In this document: in pieces, positions 45,382-53,635 of the stretch
How the letters are laid out: each line of letters opens with the position of its first letter
How positions within the stretch are numbered: position 1 is the first letter of the stretch
From: Arthrobacter sp. StoSoilB5
GTDB lineage: Bacteria > Actinomycetota > Actinomycetes > Actinomycetales > Micrococcaceae
Length of the DNA: 64,000 nucleotides
Assembly (NCBI RefSeq): GCF_019977235.1
Contig: NZ_AP024646.1
Coordinates: forward strand, 682,001-746,000
Reading direction: 5' to 3'
The notes under the pieces: generated by a model
What the model saw: only the letters and a program-made list of their open reading frames with translations
Told to the model about the DNA's origin: nothing
The model's database searches: none
Translations under genes and position numbers: made by a program

Positions 45382-46652
45382 TGGGCGACTACAGCGGCGC
45401 CCCGATTCCCGCGGGATTGGTGGGTCAAGTACCAGCGTCTGTGGCTGACCTGCCTACGGCTGATTTCTTCGACTTTGAATCACTCCTGAGCGTCCAGGAA
45501 CAGCGAAAGCTCAACGAGCTCCGCTCCTTCCTTGCCTCCGAGATTGCCCCCTATGCAGGGCAGTGGTGGGACAAGGCCGAGTTCCCGGAACACATCCTGC
45601 CCAAGCTGGCGGCACTCCGGCTCAGCGCCCCGGCGCAGCGTGGTTACACACACTTGTTCGCCGGATTGGTCATAGCCGAGATGACGCGCGTGGACACCTC
45701 CATCGCGACGTTCTTCATGGTCCACCACGATCTCTTCGTTGAGTCGCTCTACGACTTTGGCAGCGACGCCCAGCAGGACAAATACCTCGACGACGCCTCG
45801 AACCTCCGCACCACAGGCGCCTTCGCGCTCACCGAACCAGAGCATGGGTCCGACGTCGCGGGCGGCATGCAGACAACAGCCCGGCGCGTGGAAAGAGCGG
45901 AGTCCGACGGCGGTGACTACTGGGTGATCAACGGCGCCAAACGCTGGATCGGCAATGGGACGTTCTGCGACTACATGCTGGTGTGGGCCAAGGACGAAAG
46001 CGACGGCGCTGTCCGGGCATTCATCGTGGACGCCTCCTTGCCGGGCATCACCCGGAGCCGGATCGAGAACAAGATCGCGCTGCGGACTGTGCAGAACGCC
46101 GATATTCTTTTCGAAAACGTCCACGTGGCGGAAGCGGACCGTTTCGCCGGCATCAGCAGTTTCGCGGATACCAACCACCTCCTGCGTGGCTCACGGATCA
46201 TGGTCGCCTGGCAGGCGGTCGGCCAACAATTGGCGGCCTTCGATATTGCCCGGCAGTATGCCGTGGAGCGGATGCAGTTCGGTAAACCCCTCGCCAGGTT
46301 CCAGCTGATCCAGCAGCACCTGGTGGACATGCTCGGTAACGCCGTGGCAAGCATGGGGATGATGGTGCGGATCGCCCAATTGCAGGAGGACATTTCCCGC
46401 GACGCGCAGGGCGCCCGCCATGGCGGCGCCGACATGGCCCAGGTGGCTCTCGCAAAGGCCTATTGCAGTGCAAGGATGCGTGAAACCGTGGCCTTGGGAC
46501 GCTCCATCCTGGGCGGAAACGGCATCGTCACCGACTACAAAATCGCGAAGATCTTCGCCGACGCCGAGGCCATCTTCACCTATGAGGGCTCATACGAGAT
46601 CAACTCACTGATCGTGGGCCGTGCAGTAACGGGGGTCTCTGCTATCGTCTAG
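45378..46652 (+). CDS. Acyl-CoA dehydrogenase (glutaryl-CoA-dehydrogenase-like)
   Basis: A 424-residue flavoprotein dehydrogenase. [18 protein letters not shown] binds [20 protein letters not shown] matches the glutaryl-CoA dehydrogenase branch, and [19 protein letters not shown] carries the likely catalytic Glu. It oxidises an acyl-CoA at the alpha-beta position, passing electrons to ETF. It overlaps the SDR gene by 4 nt and presumably works with it. The exact acyl chain is unknown; glutaryl-CoA or a similar short chain is suggested by the motif. Confidence 0.9.
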   Translation: MMGDYSGAPIPAGLVGQVPASVADLPTADFFDFESLLSVQEQRKLNELRSFLASEIAPYAGQWWDKAEFPEHILPKLAALRLSAPAQRGYTHLFAGLVIAEMTRVDTSIATFFMVHHDLFVESLYDFGSDAQQDKYLDDASNLRTTGAFALTEPEHGSDVAGGMQTTARRVERAESDGGDYWVINGAKRWIGNGTFCDYMLVWAKDESDGAVRAFIVDASLPGITRSRIENKIALRTVQNADILFENVHVAEADRFAGISSFADTNHLLRGSRIMVAWQAVGQQLAAFDIARQYAVERMQFGKPLARFQLIQQHLVDMLGNAVASMGMMVRIAQLQEDISRDAQGARHGGADMAQVALAKAYCSARMRETVALGRSILGGNGIVTDYKIAKIFADAEAIFTYEGSYEINSLIVGRAVTGVSAIV

Positions 46653-46679
46653 CCGGCCACTGCCCTGGCTCTGCGTCGC

Positions 46680-47507
46680 TTACTCCTGAGGGATCTTTTC
46701 GCCAGCCTCAACGCGGACATCGATGGAATTTCCGCGCACGGGCATCGGGCAGGTGCCATATGGAGTAAAGGCGCTGGGGTAATTGATGGCGCGGTTGAAG
46801 TCGATGACCACGGATCCATCAGGCCGGGGGCGGGGGATGAAAACCTTCCGCCATTCATCCGTGGTGTCGCCGTTGGTCTCATCGTGGAAGGTCACATTCA
46901 AGGCACCGAGTTTCTCTTCCTCGGCGTGGAGGCGAACCTCATGGGGAACGCCAGGAACCCGGAACACCACCTCTCCGACCGAACGATGGATGCCGTCCAC
47001 CAAGGGGTTGGCCGTTCCGATGGGTACATCCACGGGCTCGTCATAGGGCTCGAAGCGGCCTTGGATCACCCATTCCGGGTTGTAGTCGTAGATGGGGACC
47101 CCGGCGAAATCCGTAAAAACGGGCGAACCCGCATCACGGGTCCGGATGGCGTACTTGTCCGCCCGCATCGCAAGTTCCACCACCACCTGCTTGCCGTCGT
47201 GGCCACCGAACTGCACCCACATCAGGGACTCTTCATCCTGCAGGTTTGCGGTCACTGTGCCATCAACCCTGTCGCCCGTCTCAACGAAAGTCAGGCCGTC
47301 CTCGATGGTGGCCGTAAGGGTTGCAGTCGTGCCGTCCGAAGACCACAGCCCGGGGACAAATTCGACTTCCGAAGGCTCCGTCTCAAGCCATTGAAAGGAC
47401 GTCAGGGTCAGCCAGCCATGGTCCGTGGCCAGTGCTGCATTCCGGGCCGTGCGGAACCGCTCCCAACGGGCAAGCTGGGCGTCTGTTGCAGTGGTGGGCG
47501 AGCTCAT
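46680..47507 (-). CDS. DUF1684 family protein
   Basis: A 275-residue protein of the DUF1684 family, recognised by RWERFRTARNAALATDHGWLTLTSFQWLE near the start, DYNPEWVIQGRFEPYDEP in the middle, and the C-terminal VIDFNRAINYPSAFTPYGTCPMPVRGN. The function is unknown. The conserved C-terminal NPxCAY-like region is replaced by TPYGTCP. It is cytoplasmic by sequence. It is convergent with the acyl-CoA dehydrogenase and stands alone. Confidence 0.85.
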   Translation of the reverse strand: MSSPTTATDAQLARWERFRTARNAALATDHGWLTLTSFQWLETEPSEVEFVPGLWSSDGTTATLTATIEDGLTFVETGDRVDGTVTANLQDEESLMWVQFGGHDGKQVVVELAMRADKYAIRTRDAGSPVFTDFAGVPIYDYNPEWVIQGRFEPYDEPVDVPIGTANPLVDGIHRSVGEVVFRVPGVPHEVRLHAEEEKLGALNVTFHDETNGDTTDEWRKVFIPRPRPDGSVVIDFNRAINYPSAFTPYGTCPMPVRGNSIDVRVEAGEKIPQE

Positions 47508-47652
47508 GGTTCTCCTCGGCTGATGTGAGCCACGGTTGGCGGCGTTGCAATCTCCTCAACTATGCGCTGCCGCTGTGCATTCCCGGAAGCGGGCATTCGG
47601 GGGAGCGGGCGTCCCCGAAGCGGGCGTTTGGGGAGACGGGCGTTGGGGGCAA

Positions 47653-47685
47653 CGATGGGCCGTGCACCCCGTGCACGGCCCATCG
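47653..47685 (-). terminator. Perfect 15-bp hairpin after the LASTG surface protein gene
   Basis: CGATGGGCCGTGCAC-CCC-GTGCACGGCCCATCG is a perfect stem with a 3-nt loop, 9 nt after the stop on the minus strand. It is a strong terminator-type stem, without a U-tract. Upstream (47508-47640) are short GCGGGC(A/G)TT repeats and no gene. Confidence 0.65.
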
Positions 47686-47694
47686 GTCGGTTGG

Positions 47695-49122
47695 TCAGTG
47701 CTGTCGACCTGCCGAACGCCGGGCACCCAGGAAAGCGAGCAACGATCCCAGAGCCAACAGCGCGGCGGCTGCGAAGATGAACACCGGGCTTTGAGCGCCA
47801 GTGGAAGCCAGGGGTTCTGGCACGGCAACTTCTGCGGGCTGAGTGGGCTCGCCAGTCGCTATAGGCGGCGCGGTGGTTGCGCTAGGGCTGGCGGTGCTTG
47901 GGGTGGGTGTGGGTGTTGCGGGGGTGGTGCTTGGGGTGGGTGTTGGGGTGGTGGTGCTTGGGGTGGGTGTGGGTGTGGGTGTTGCGGTGGTGGGGCTGGG
48001 TGTGGGTGTGGGTGTTGCGGTGGTGGGGCTGGGTGTGGGTGTGGGTGTTGCGGTGGTGGGGCTGGGTGTGGGTGTGGGTGTTGCGGTGGTGGTGCTTGGG
48101 GTGGGTGTGGGTGTTGCGGTGGTGGTGCTTGGGGTGGGTGTGGGTGTTGGGCTTGCTGTTCCGTCGCCCGTTCCGTCAGCGCGGGTCCGCCGGGTCTCGG
48201 CACTGACGGGAGTCTCCTCGCCTGCAATGGTGACGGTTCCGCTGTTGTTGTAGACGTCCTGCTTCTTGTCGGTCACTTTAGTGACGACGAACAGCTCCAC
48301 TCGTTCACCCTTGGGCAGGTCAGTCCAGCGGACCGTTGCTTCCTGGGGACTGCAGTCGACACTGGCCGGGTATTGCTCGTTGTCCATTGGATCAATGATG
48401 TTCCCGGAACTGCTGACAACCTTGCCCACCCGTGGAGTTATGTGGCTGCAATCGATCTCCATGCCAGCGGCGGGAGTGTCCGTCACAACGACATCGTTTG
48501 ATTCTGAAGGCATGGGAGGCATGTAGAAGATGGATTCAAGTTCAGTTTGTGCGGCGTCGGCCCACCACATTGATTTGCCTGCCGAAGTCGGAGGAGCGGG
48601 GTCGCAGTCCTTGGTGCACGGACCGTCGACAACCACGGGCACGCGGACCACCGTGGAGCCCACAGTGAAAGTCAGTTCCGTAGTTCCGCCGGTGCCTGGC
48701 TGCGCAGCGTATTGAGTGGTGAAGTTGCACGTCCCACCCACATCATTGGGATGGGTCGCCACGAAGGCGGTCAACGTGAACACCACTTGTCCGGCGTCGT
48801 TCGCTGCGGCTTTGGCGACCGTTTCGCCGTCGGCGTTGTCGAGATCAAACGACGCCGCGCCAAACCAGCGAAGCTGTTCTGGCAGTTGGAGATTGAAGGT
48901 ATCGCCGGGTTGCGAGTTATCCGGGACGGACCACTGACAGGCCAGATCTACTTGGTCCCACTGGTCTGTAACCACTGAATCCGTGCTGATGGTTACCACT
49001 GCGCCCGGGATGACGGCAGCGTTGGCTGGCGCTGCCGACCAAGCGAGTCCCAAGGCTGTCATGACAACAGCCAGTAGTGCAGCCACCAGGGAGGCGGACT
49101 TTAGATGGAGCTGATTCTTCAT
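47695..49122 (-). CDS. Cell-wall surface protein with Pro-Thr repeats and LASTG sorting signal
   Basis: A 475-residue exported protein. The signal peptide ends APANA. Residues about 35-320 look like two beta-sandwich domains, with VVTDQWDQVDLACQW and DTFNLQLPEQLRWFG near the start, as in adhesin or collagen-binding folds. A repeat region of about 80 residues follows (TPTPTPSPTTA units). The C-terminus is LASTG (438-442), a hydrophobic helix and an Arg-rich tail, a sortase signal of the LAXTG class E kind. No sortase gene is in the window. It is likely a wall-linked stalked adhesin. Confidence 0.88.
   Translation of the reverse strand: MKNQLHLKSASLVAALLAVVMTALGLAWSAAPANAAVIPGAVVTISTDSVVTDQWDQVDLACQWSVPDNSQPGDTFNLQLPEQLRWFGAASFDLDNADGETVAKAAANDAGQVVFTLTAFVATHPNDVGGTCNFTTQYAAQPGTGGTTELTFTVGSTVVRVPVVVDGPCTKDCDPAPPTSAGKSMWWADAAQTELESIFYMPPMPSESNDVVVTDTPAAGMEIDCSHITPRVGKVVSSSGNIIDPMDNEQYPASVDCSPQEATVRWTDLPKGERVELFVVTKVTDKKQDVYNNSGTVTIAGEETPVSAETRRTRADGTGDGTASPTPTPTPSTTTATPTPTPSTTTATPTPTPSPTTATPTPTPSPTTATPTPTPSPTTATPTPTPTPSTTTPTPTPSTTPATPTPTPSTASPSATTAPPIATGEPTQPAEVAVPEPLASTGAQSPVFIFAAAALLALGSLLAFLGARRSAGRQH
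47895..48155 (-). repeat. 33-bp tandem repeat region coding Pro-Thr-Ser stalk
   Basis: Units of 33 bp, with some 42-bp and shorter variants, encode the 11-residue TPTPTPSPTTA stalk. Strong identity between units at the DNA level suggests recent slippage and probable length variation between strains. Confidence 0.8.
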
Positions 49123-49213
49123 TTGTTGGATGGTCCTTCGAATCCGGAAGCGTGTCTCGTCGCATGGTGAGTGGCGGCTCTACGCTGTTCGTGACGGCAC
49201 CAACAGGCGTCAC

Positions 49214-49966
49214 TCATATTGCTTCGGGAATGTGCTCCTGCGGTGCTGGTTCGGAGGGGGCACTTGCCAACGGGAAGAACTGTATGCGCGCCGGTCCCAG
49301 CGCTCCTTCGCCCAGCCTTTCCATGGCTGTCCTGCACTCCATGAGGCGTGCAACGTTGTTCTCTGAGAGGGGTAACAGCACGTGGACTGCAGAGTTCTGG
49401 TACATGGCCGTAGCCCCCGTTCCGTGTAACTCGCTTTGAACAATTTCTCCAAGTCGCGCCAGCAGGGTCCAGCGATGGCTGCGGCTCTCACGGGGTTGGG
49501 GCAGCGACAGGATTGCAAGGGCATAGGGGTGGGCGCATGCCGGCCCAAAAATGGAGAGTTCGTGGATGCGTCGCTGGAAATAGGCTTGTGTGGCTAATCC
49601 CGTATAAACATCCGTGCACGAAATCGGGGGTGCGGATTCGGCGGCTTCTGCCCAACCTTCAGCCAAGGATTGGAGAGCCTCGATGTCCATGTTCTGGTCT
49701 GCGGCAAGGAAGAGGGCGCGGAAGTCCGTCATGGTTTCACTGATGCCGACGCCGTTCCGGGCTCGCGCAGCGCCCAAGGACCTTGCCGATGGAGCTGGGA
49801 CACTGGCCCGCGTAGCCAGGGAAGTTACCACCGTCCGGACCTCTGGCAGGAACCAATCGGCCCGGAACCGCCAACCATTTTCATAGCTGGTGGTCTGCCA
49901 TCTGCGCATCAACAGGTGTCGGGAAAATGTACACTCAGCCACTGATTTTGTCCGGAACGATGTCAT
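49214..49966 (-). CDS. Degenerate GGDEF-like domain protein
   Basis: A 250-residue protein of unknown function. Residues about 118-240 look like a GGDEF fold: CTDVYTGLATQAYFQRRIHEL resembles the domain start (D-x-LTGL-x-NR), PYALAILSLPQ the first beta strand, and YQNSAVHVLLPLSENN the place of the GGDEF motif, which is missing. It therefore should not make cyclic di-GMP but could bind nucleotides or a partner. About 100 unrelated residues precede the domain. It is divergent from the membrane-tethered sigma factor gene. The start at 49966 lacks a good ribosome site. Confidence 0.6.
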   Translation of the reverse strand: MTSFRTKSVAECTFSRHLLMRRWQTTSYENGWRFRADWFLPEVRTVVTSLATRASVPAPSARSLGAARARNGVGISETMTDFRALFLAADQNMDIEALQSLAEGWAEAAESAPPISCTDVYTGLATQAYFQRRIHELSIFGPACAHPYALAILSLPQPRESRSHRWTLLARLGEIVQSELHGTGATAMYQNSAVHVLLPLSENNVARLMECRTAMERLGEGALGPARIQFFPLASAPSEPAPQEHIPEAI

Positions 49967-50116
49967 ATCCGACTAGTGCGTCGGGACAAGGAATCATGAC
50001 GAAACGGCAGGAGGTTCTCTTTGGTAAAGACTGTGTACAAAATCGCGTCATGACTTGCGGTTGATGCCCACTGCCTATATATGGGCACGATTTTATACGT
50101 TGTGGGGGTGCCATAG

Positions 50117-51685
50117 ATGGCATCCGGGACAGGTACTGACAACGCTTCAAGCGCGGGCGTTGAGAGCGACGGGCATCTTATCGGGTTGGTGCGTGGCGGT
50201 GACATGTCCGCATTCGACGAATTGTATGAACGCCATGTGTCCGTCGCGTCCACCGTGGCCCGTCGCAACGTGGACAATCCAAGTGATGCCGAGGATATTG
50301 TGGCCGAGGCTTTCCAAGCCGTGTTGCAGAGCCTGGTTGCCGGCCGGGGTCCAGACAACTTCTTCAGGGCTTATCTGCTGTCCACGGTTACCCGGCTGTC
50401 ACATCATCGGAACCGGAAGGCGGGCAGGGCGCTGCCCAGCGGGGACGACGCCGTCCTTGACCGCACGCTGGCGGATCCCGATGCAGTACTGAAAGCCTTC
50501 GAATCGCATACGGTGGCAAAGGCATTCCGTGCCCTCCCGGAACGGTGGCAGGCGGTGCTTTGGTATCTGGACGTGGAACGAATGAAGCCGGCTGCTGTGG
50601 CACCACTCCTGGGTCTCTCCGCCAATGCTGTCTCAGCCCTTGCGCTCCGCGCGCGGGAAGGTTTGAGGAGGCAATACCTCCAGGCCCACGTCGCGGAAGA
50701 ACTGGACAGCGGCTGCGCCGGATTCGCTTCAAAACTCGGCACTTTCATTCGCGGGGGACTTTCGAGGGTGGCTGAACGCAAGATGCGTCATCACCTCAAC
50801 GGTTGCTCCAGGTGCACCGGTGCACTCGCCGAGCTGAAGGACGTCCAAGGAACCATGAGGGCCGTGCTTCTCCCGCTGGTGACCGGCATATCCCTCGCGA
50901 CCCTGACCGGTAAGGGTGCCGGACTGGGTGTTTTGGGAGGGCTGGTGCCCATCAAGGCAGCCATTGCGGTGCCAGCCATTGGGCAACCAGCGGTGATGGC
51001 CATGGTTGCAGTAGCAGGCTTGGGCCTGGTTCTGGGGGCGGTTGGAATCGTTGGTCGCCTGACACCGGATGCTCCAATGGAGCAGTTGGCCGTTGAGACA
51101 ACCTCCTCCCGTCAGGAGTCTTTCGTCGGGACCCTGCCCCCGACCCCTGCCCCGACCCCGACATCGAAACCGAGTCCGCCATTGCCCGTGTCGCCGACGG
51201 CGGTTGAGCCGCCGCCGTCGAACGCTGCGCCCGAACCACCGGTCGCCGCGCCGGCGGAATCCCAGCCGTCGGCGCAACAGCTTACTCCCTCGCATATCCC
51301 GGTCACACCAGCCGCGACAGCACTTCCGGCGTCGCTTGTGGCAGTGACAGCCTCGGTGCGGATACCAAAGGACCATGGCTCCGGCATGACGGCGATGGAG
51401 GTGGACTTTGGGATCCGTGACTCACAGTCCTTAGGACCGGCCAAAGCCGTGTTCTCGGTGGAAATGGATGCTCGGATCCAGGAGAGTTCGCTGCTTGCTC
51501 CGGAGGGGTGGTCGTGCTCCATGGAGGGGCAAACAAACGTCACATGCATCACGGGTTCGGCCCGGCCAGGCGATCTCCATTTTGAAGTTTCCGCCCAGTC
51601 CAAGCGTCAAAAGGGCGCAGGTGTCCTCACATATTCCTTGAGTGGAAGCGGTCTTGAAACGGGTGAGTTTGTCCACAACTACTGA
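50117..51685 (+). CDS. Sigma factor fused to zinc anti-sigma domain, membrane segment and external domain
   Basis: A 522-residue fusion. Residues about 20-105 match ECF sigma region 2 (MSAFDELYERHVSVASTVARR, AEDIVAEAFQAVL); about 125-185 match region 4 (ALPERWQAVLWYLDVERM, LLGLSANAVSALALRAREGLR). A zinc anti-sigma motif follows, His226-x3-Cys230-x2-Cys233 with Cys200 upstream. Residues about 248-315 are hydrophobic with a clear membrane helix (AMVAVAGLGLVLGAVGIVG). Then comes a Pro-rich linker (about 340-400) and a C-terminal beta domain, probably outside. Such tethered sigma factors can be freed by proteolysis. It heads the surface-glycan gene group. Confidence 0.82.
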   Translation: MASGTGTDNASSAGVESDGHLIGLVRGGDMSAFDELYERHVSVASTVARRNVDNPSDAEDIVAEAFQAVLQSLVAGRGPDNFFRAYLLSTVTRLSHHRNRKAGRALPSGDDAVLDRTLADPDAVLKAFESHTVAKAFRALPERWQAVLWYLDVERMKPAAVAPLLGLSANAVSALALRAREGLRRQYLQAHVAEELDSGCAGFASKLGTFIRGGLSRVAERKMRHHLNGCSRCTGALAELKDVQGTMRAVLLPLVTGISLATLTGKGAGLGVLGGLVPIKAAIAVPAIGQPAVMAMVAVAGLGLVLGAVGIVGRLTPDAPMEQLAVETTSSRQESFVGTLPPTPAPTPTSKPSPPLPVSPTAVEPPPSNAAPEPPVAAPAESQPSAQQLTPSHIPVTPAATALPASLVAVTASVRIPKDHGSGMTAMEVDFGIRDSQSLGPAKAVFSVEMDARIQESSLLAPEGWSCSMEGQTNVTCITGSARPGDLHFEVSAQSKRQKGAGVLTYSLSGSGLETGEFVHNY

Positions 51686-51797
51686 TCACGATTCCCTGCG
51701 AAAGACAGCGTCACGAAGCTATTGCACCGGCCACTAACCAAGCGGCGGTGGCCCGGAGGCGGGAGCCGCACATTTATCTGTGCAATTTAGGGGAATT

Positions 51798-52712
51798 ATG
51801 AAAGCAACGTTGTTGGCCGTTGCTGGCTTGCTGGGCGCCTTGACGGCGGTTTGGGCTTTGGTCCCGATCGGTCAAAAATGGTTCGTTCGCAGGTTCAGCT
51901 CGCCGCACGGCCTCCGATGGGCCGTGACAAGTTTGGGCACCATGTTGCTGCTGTCACTGGTGGGATACGCAATCGGGCCGACGTACCGCCCGTGGCTTGA
52001 GATTGTAGGCCTGCTCGCGGGAGCAGGGTTGATTGTGGGCTTTCTCGTCGCGCCCGCTTTCCGGATTCACCATGGGGTGGCTTCGCAGCCTCGGAGGGTG
52101 CTGGCTATTGGAGCGCACCCAGACGACCTCGAATTGGCTTGCGGTGCCACTCTCGCCAAATTGGCCGACGCCGGCCATGAAGTCCGAACCATGGTGATGA
52201 GCTCCGGCGGAAAGGGAGGAGACAGCTCCGTCCGTGTGACCGAAGCTGCATCAGGCTCGGACTTCATGGGCGCATCCGAGGTGCAGGTCCACGACTTTAC
52301 GGATACCAGCCTGGCGGAGCACGGGGATGAAATGGTCCAGGCGATTGAGGCCTTCATGGAGGAATTTCGACCTGACGTTGTCATTACCCATTCCCGTAAC
52401 GACTACCACCAGGACCATCAGGCCGTACACAGTGCCACCATGCGGGCAGCCCGCCAGCATTCCTCCATCCTGTGCTTCGAGAGTCCTTCATCCACGCGGC
52501 AGTTCGACCCCAGCGTCTTCGTGGATATCGCCGGCTACGTGGACGTGAAGATTCACGCCGTCGCCATGCACCGGAACCAAAAAGGCAAGCCATATATGAG
52601 TGCAGAAAGAGTGCGCAGCCTCGCAGCGTTCAGGGGCTCGCAAGTGAAAACCACGTATGCAGAGGGCTTCGAGCCAGTTCGATTGCTCGGCTCCGCCGTA
52701 GGGGAGTTCTGA
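51798..52712 (+). CDS. PIG-L family deacetylase with N-terminal membrane helices
   Basis: A 304-residue protein with about three N-terminal membrane helices (to residue 90) and a PIG-L/LmbE domain. The zinc motif AHPDDLELACG and the second His set HSRNDYHQDHQAVH are intact. PIG-L enzymes remove N-acetyl groups from GlcNAc-type sugars on lipids, antibiotics or thiols such as the mycothiol precursor. Charge distribution puts the catalytic domain on the cytoplasmic side. ATG at 51798 has AGGGGA 4 nt upstream. The stop overlaps the next start by one base. Confidence 0.88.
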   Translation: MKATLLAVAGLLGALTAVWALVPIGQKWFVRRFSSPHGLRWAVTSLGTMLLLSLVGYAIGPTYRPWLEIVGLLAGAGLIVGFLVAPAFRIHHGVASQPRRVLAIGAHPDDLELACGATLAKLADAGHEVRTMVMSSGGKGGDSSVRVTEAASGSDFMGASEVQVHDFTDTSLAEHGDEMVQAIEAFMEEFRPDVVITHSRNDYHQDHQAVHSATMRAARQHSSILCFESPSSTRQFDPSVFVDIAGYVDVKIHAVAMHRNQKGKPYMSAERVRSLAAFRGSQVKTTYAEGFEPVRLLGSAVGEF

Positions 52713-53635
52713 TGGTTCGGGTACTCGTGACAGGCGTTGGCGGACCGGCTGGCTCCTCATTGGCGCGCCAGCTAAGGGAACTGGGACATTGGGTTCTGGG
52801 CGTTGATATGCGGCCGGTCCATGCTTCTGTGGCGGATACGGTCTCATTGGTATCGGCCTCCAGTTCTCCTGGCTACCTGCAGGAACTGGGGGGACTGGTG
52901 GGCACCCATGGAATCGAGCTCGTGGTACCCACGGTTAGCGATGAACTGGTCCTCGTTTCGGAAGGCCGGCATGGCTTCGCTCCTGGTGCCGAAGTCCTCA
53001 TTGCCGACCCCGCTCCCGTTCGAATCGCGAATGACAAATTCCTCACCATGAGGTGCCTTGCAAACGCTGGCGTCGCTGTCCCCGACTTCGGGTTGTCGAG
53101 CGATTTCACCTCTGTCAACCAGGCAATGGCCCGGCTCGGGGGATCGCTGGTGGTCAAGCCAAGGATTTCCCGCGGCGGACGCGGGGTCCAGGTTTTGGAA
53201 AGAACTGTCGACGGCGGCCGGAACGCCGCGCACGTCTGGTCTTCCTTGGACGATTCGTGGATTGTGCAACGGTTCGCACCAGGTACGGAGTATGCACCCG
53301 TGGTCCTCCGCCATAGCCCTGAGTCGGGTCAGGACGACATTGTGGTGGTGCTGGAGAAGACGGAACTCAAAGAGGGGCGGGTCGGTAATGCCCTGTCTGT
53401 CAGGAGGATAGAGGGGGCTGAGAGTGCGGACGTGGCGCAATTGGCTGATTCAGCCGTGGCCGCACTCGGCTTGACAGGACCGATCGACATCGATGTACGC
53501 CGCTTGCAGGGCGGACGCCCAGTGGTACTGGAAATCAACGCGAGGTTTGGTGCAAACAGTGCGTTCGCCCCCGAACTCCTGGAGAGTGTCCTCAGACGAT
53601 ACGTCGGCGGTCGATTGACCGGATGGCATGCGTGA
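52712..53635 (+). CDS. ATP-grasp domain ligase-like protein
   Basis: A 307-residue ATP-grasp protein. The N-terminal RVLVTGVGGPAGSSLARQLRELG looks like a CarB/PylC-type pre-ATP-grasp fold. LVVKPRISRGGRGVQVLE and VVLEINARFGANS match the ATP-binding and metal sites. The family joins a carboxylate to an amine or thiol through an acyl phosphate. Directly after a deacetylase that would expose an amine, it may attach an amino acid or other acid to the sugar; this is inference. ATG at 52712 with GGGGAG upstream; it overlaps both neighbours. Confidence 0.85.
   Translation: MVRVLVTGVGGPAGSSLARQLRELGHWVLGVDMRPVHASVADTVSLVSASSSPGYLQELGGLVGTHGIELVVPTVSDELVLVSEGRHGFAPGAEVLIADPAPVRIANDKFLTMRCLANAGVAVPDFGLSSDFTSVNQAMARLGGSLVVKPRISRGGRGVQVLERTVDGGRNAAHVWSSLDDSWIVQRFAPGTEYAPVVLRHSPESGQDDIVVVLEKTELKEGRVGNALSVRRIEGAESADVAQLADSAVAALGLTGPIDIDVRRLQGGRPVVLEINARFGANSAFAPELLESVLRRYVGGRLTGWHA

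Noticed and set aside
47536..48501. Gly/Cys-rich plus-strand frame resembling a repetitive protein
   Set aside because: It is the complement of the Pro-Thr stalk repeat; the minus-strand frame has a signal peptide and a LASTG anchor.
49130..49150. GGTTCGAATCC-like word suggesting a tRNA T-arm (also at 21030 and 22621)
   Set aside because: No cloverleaf can be built around any of these; they fall in coding or start regions.
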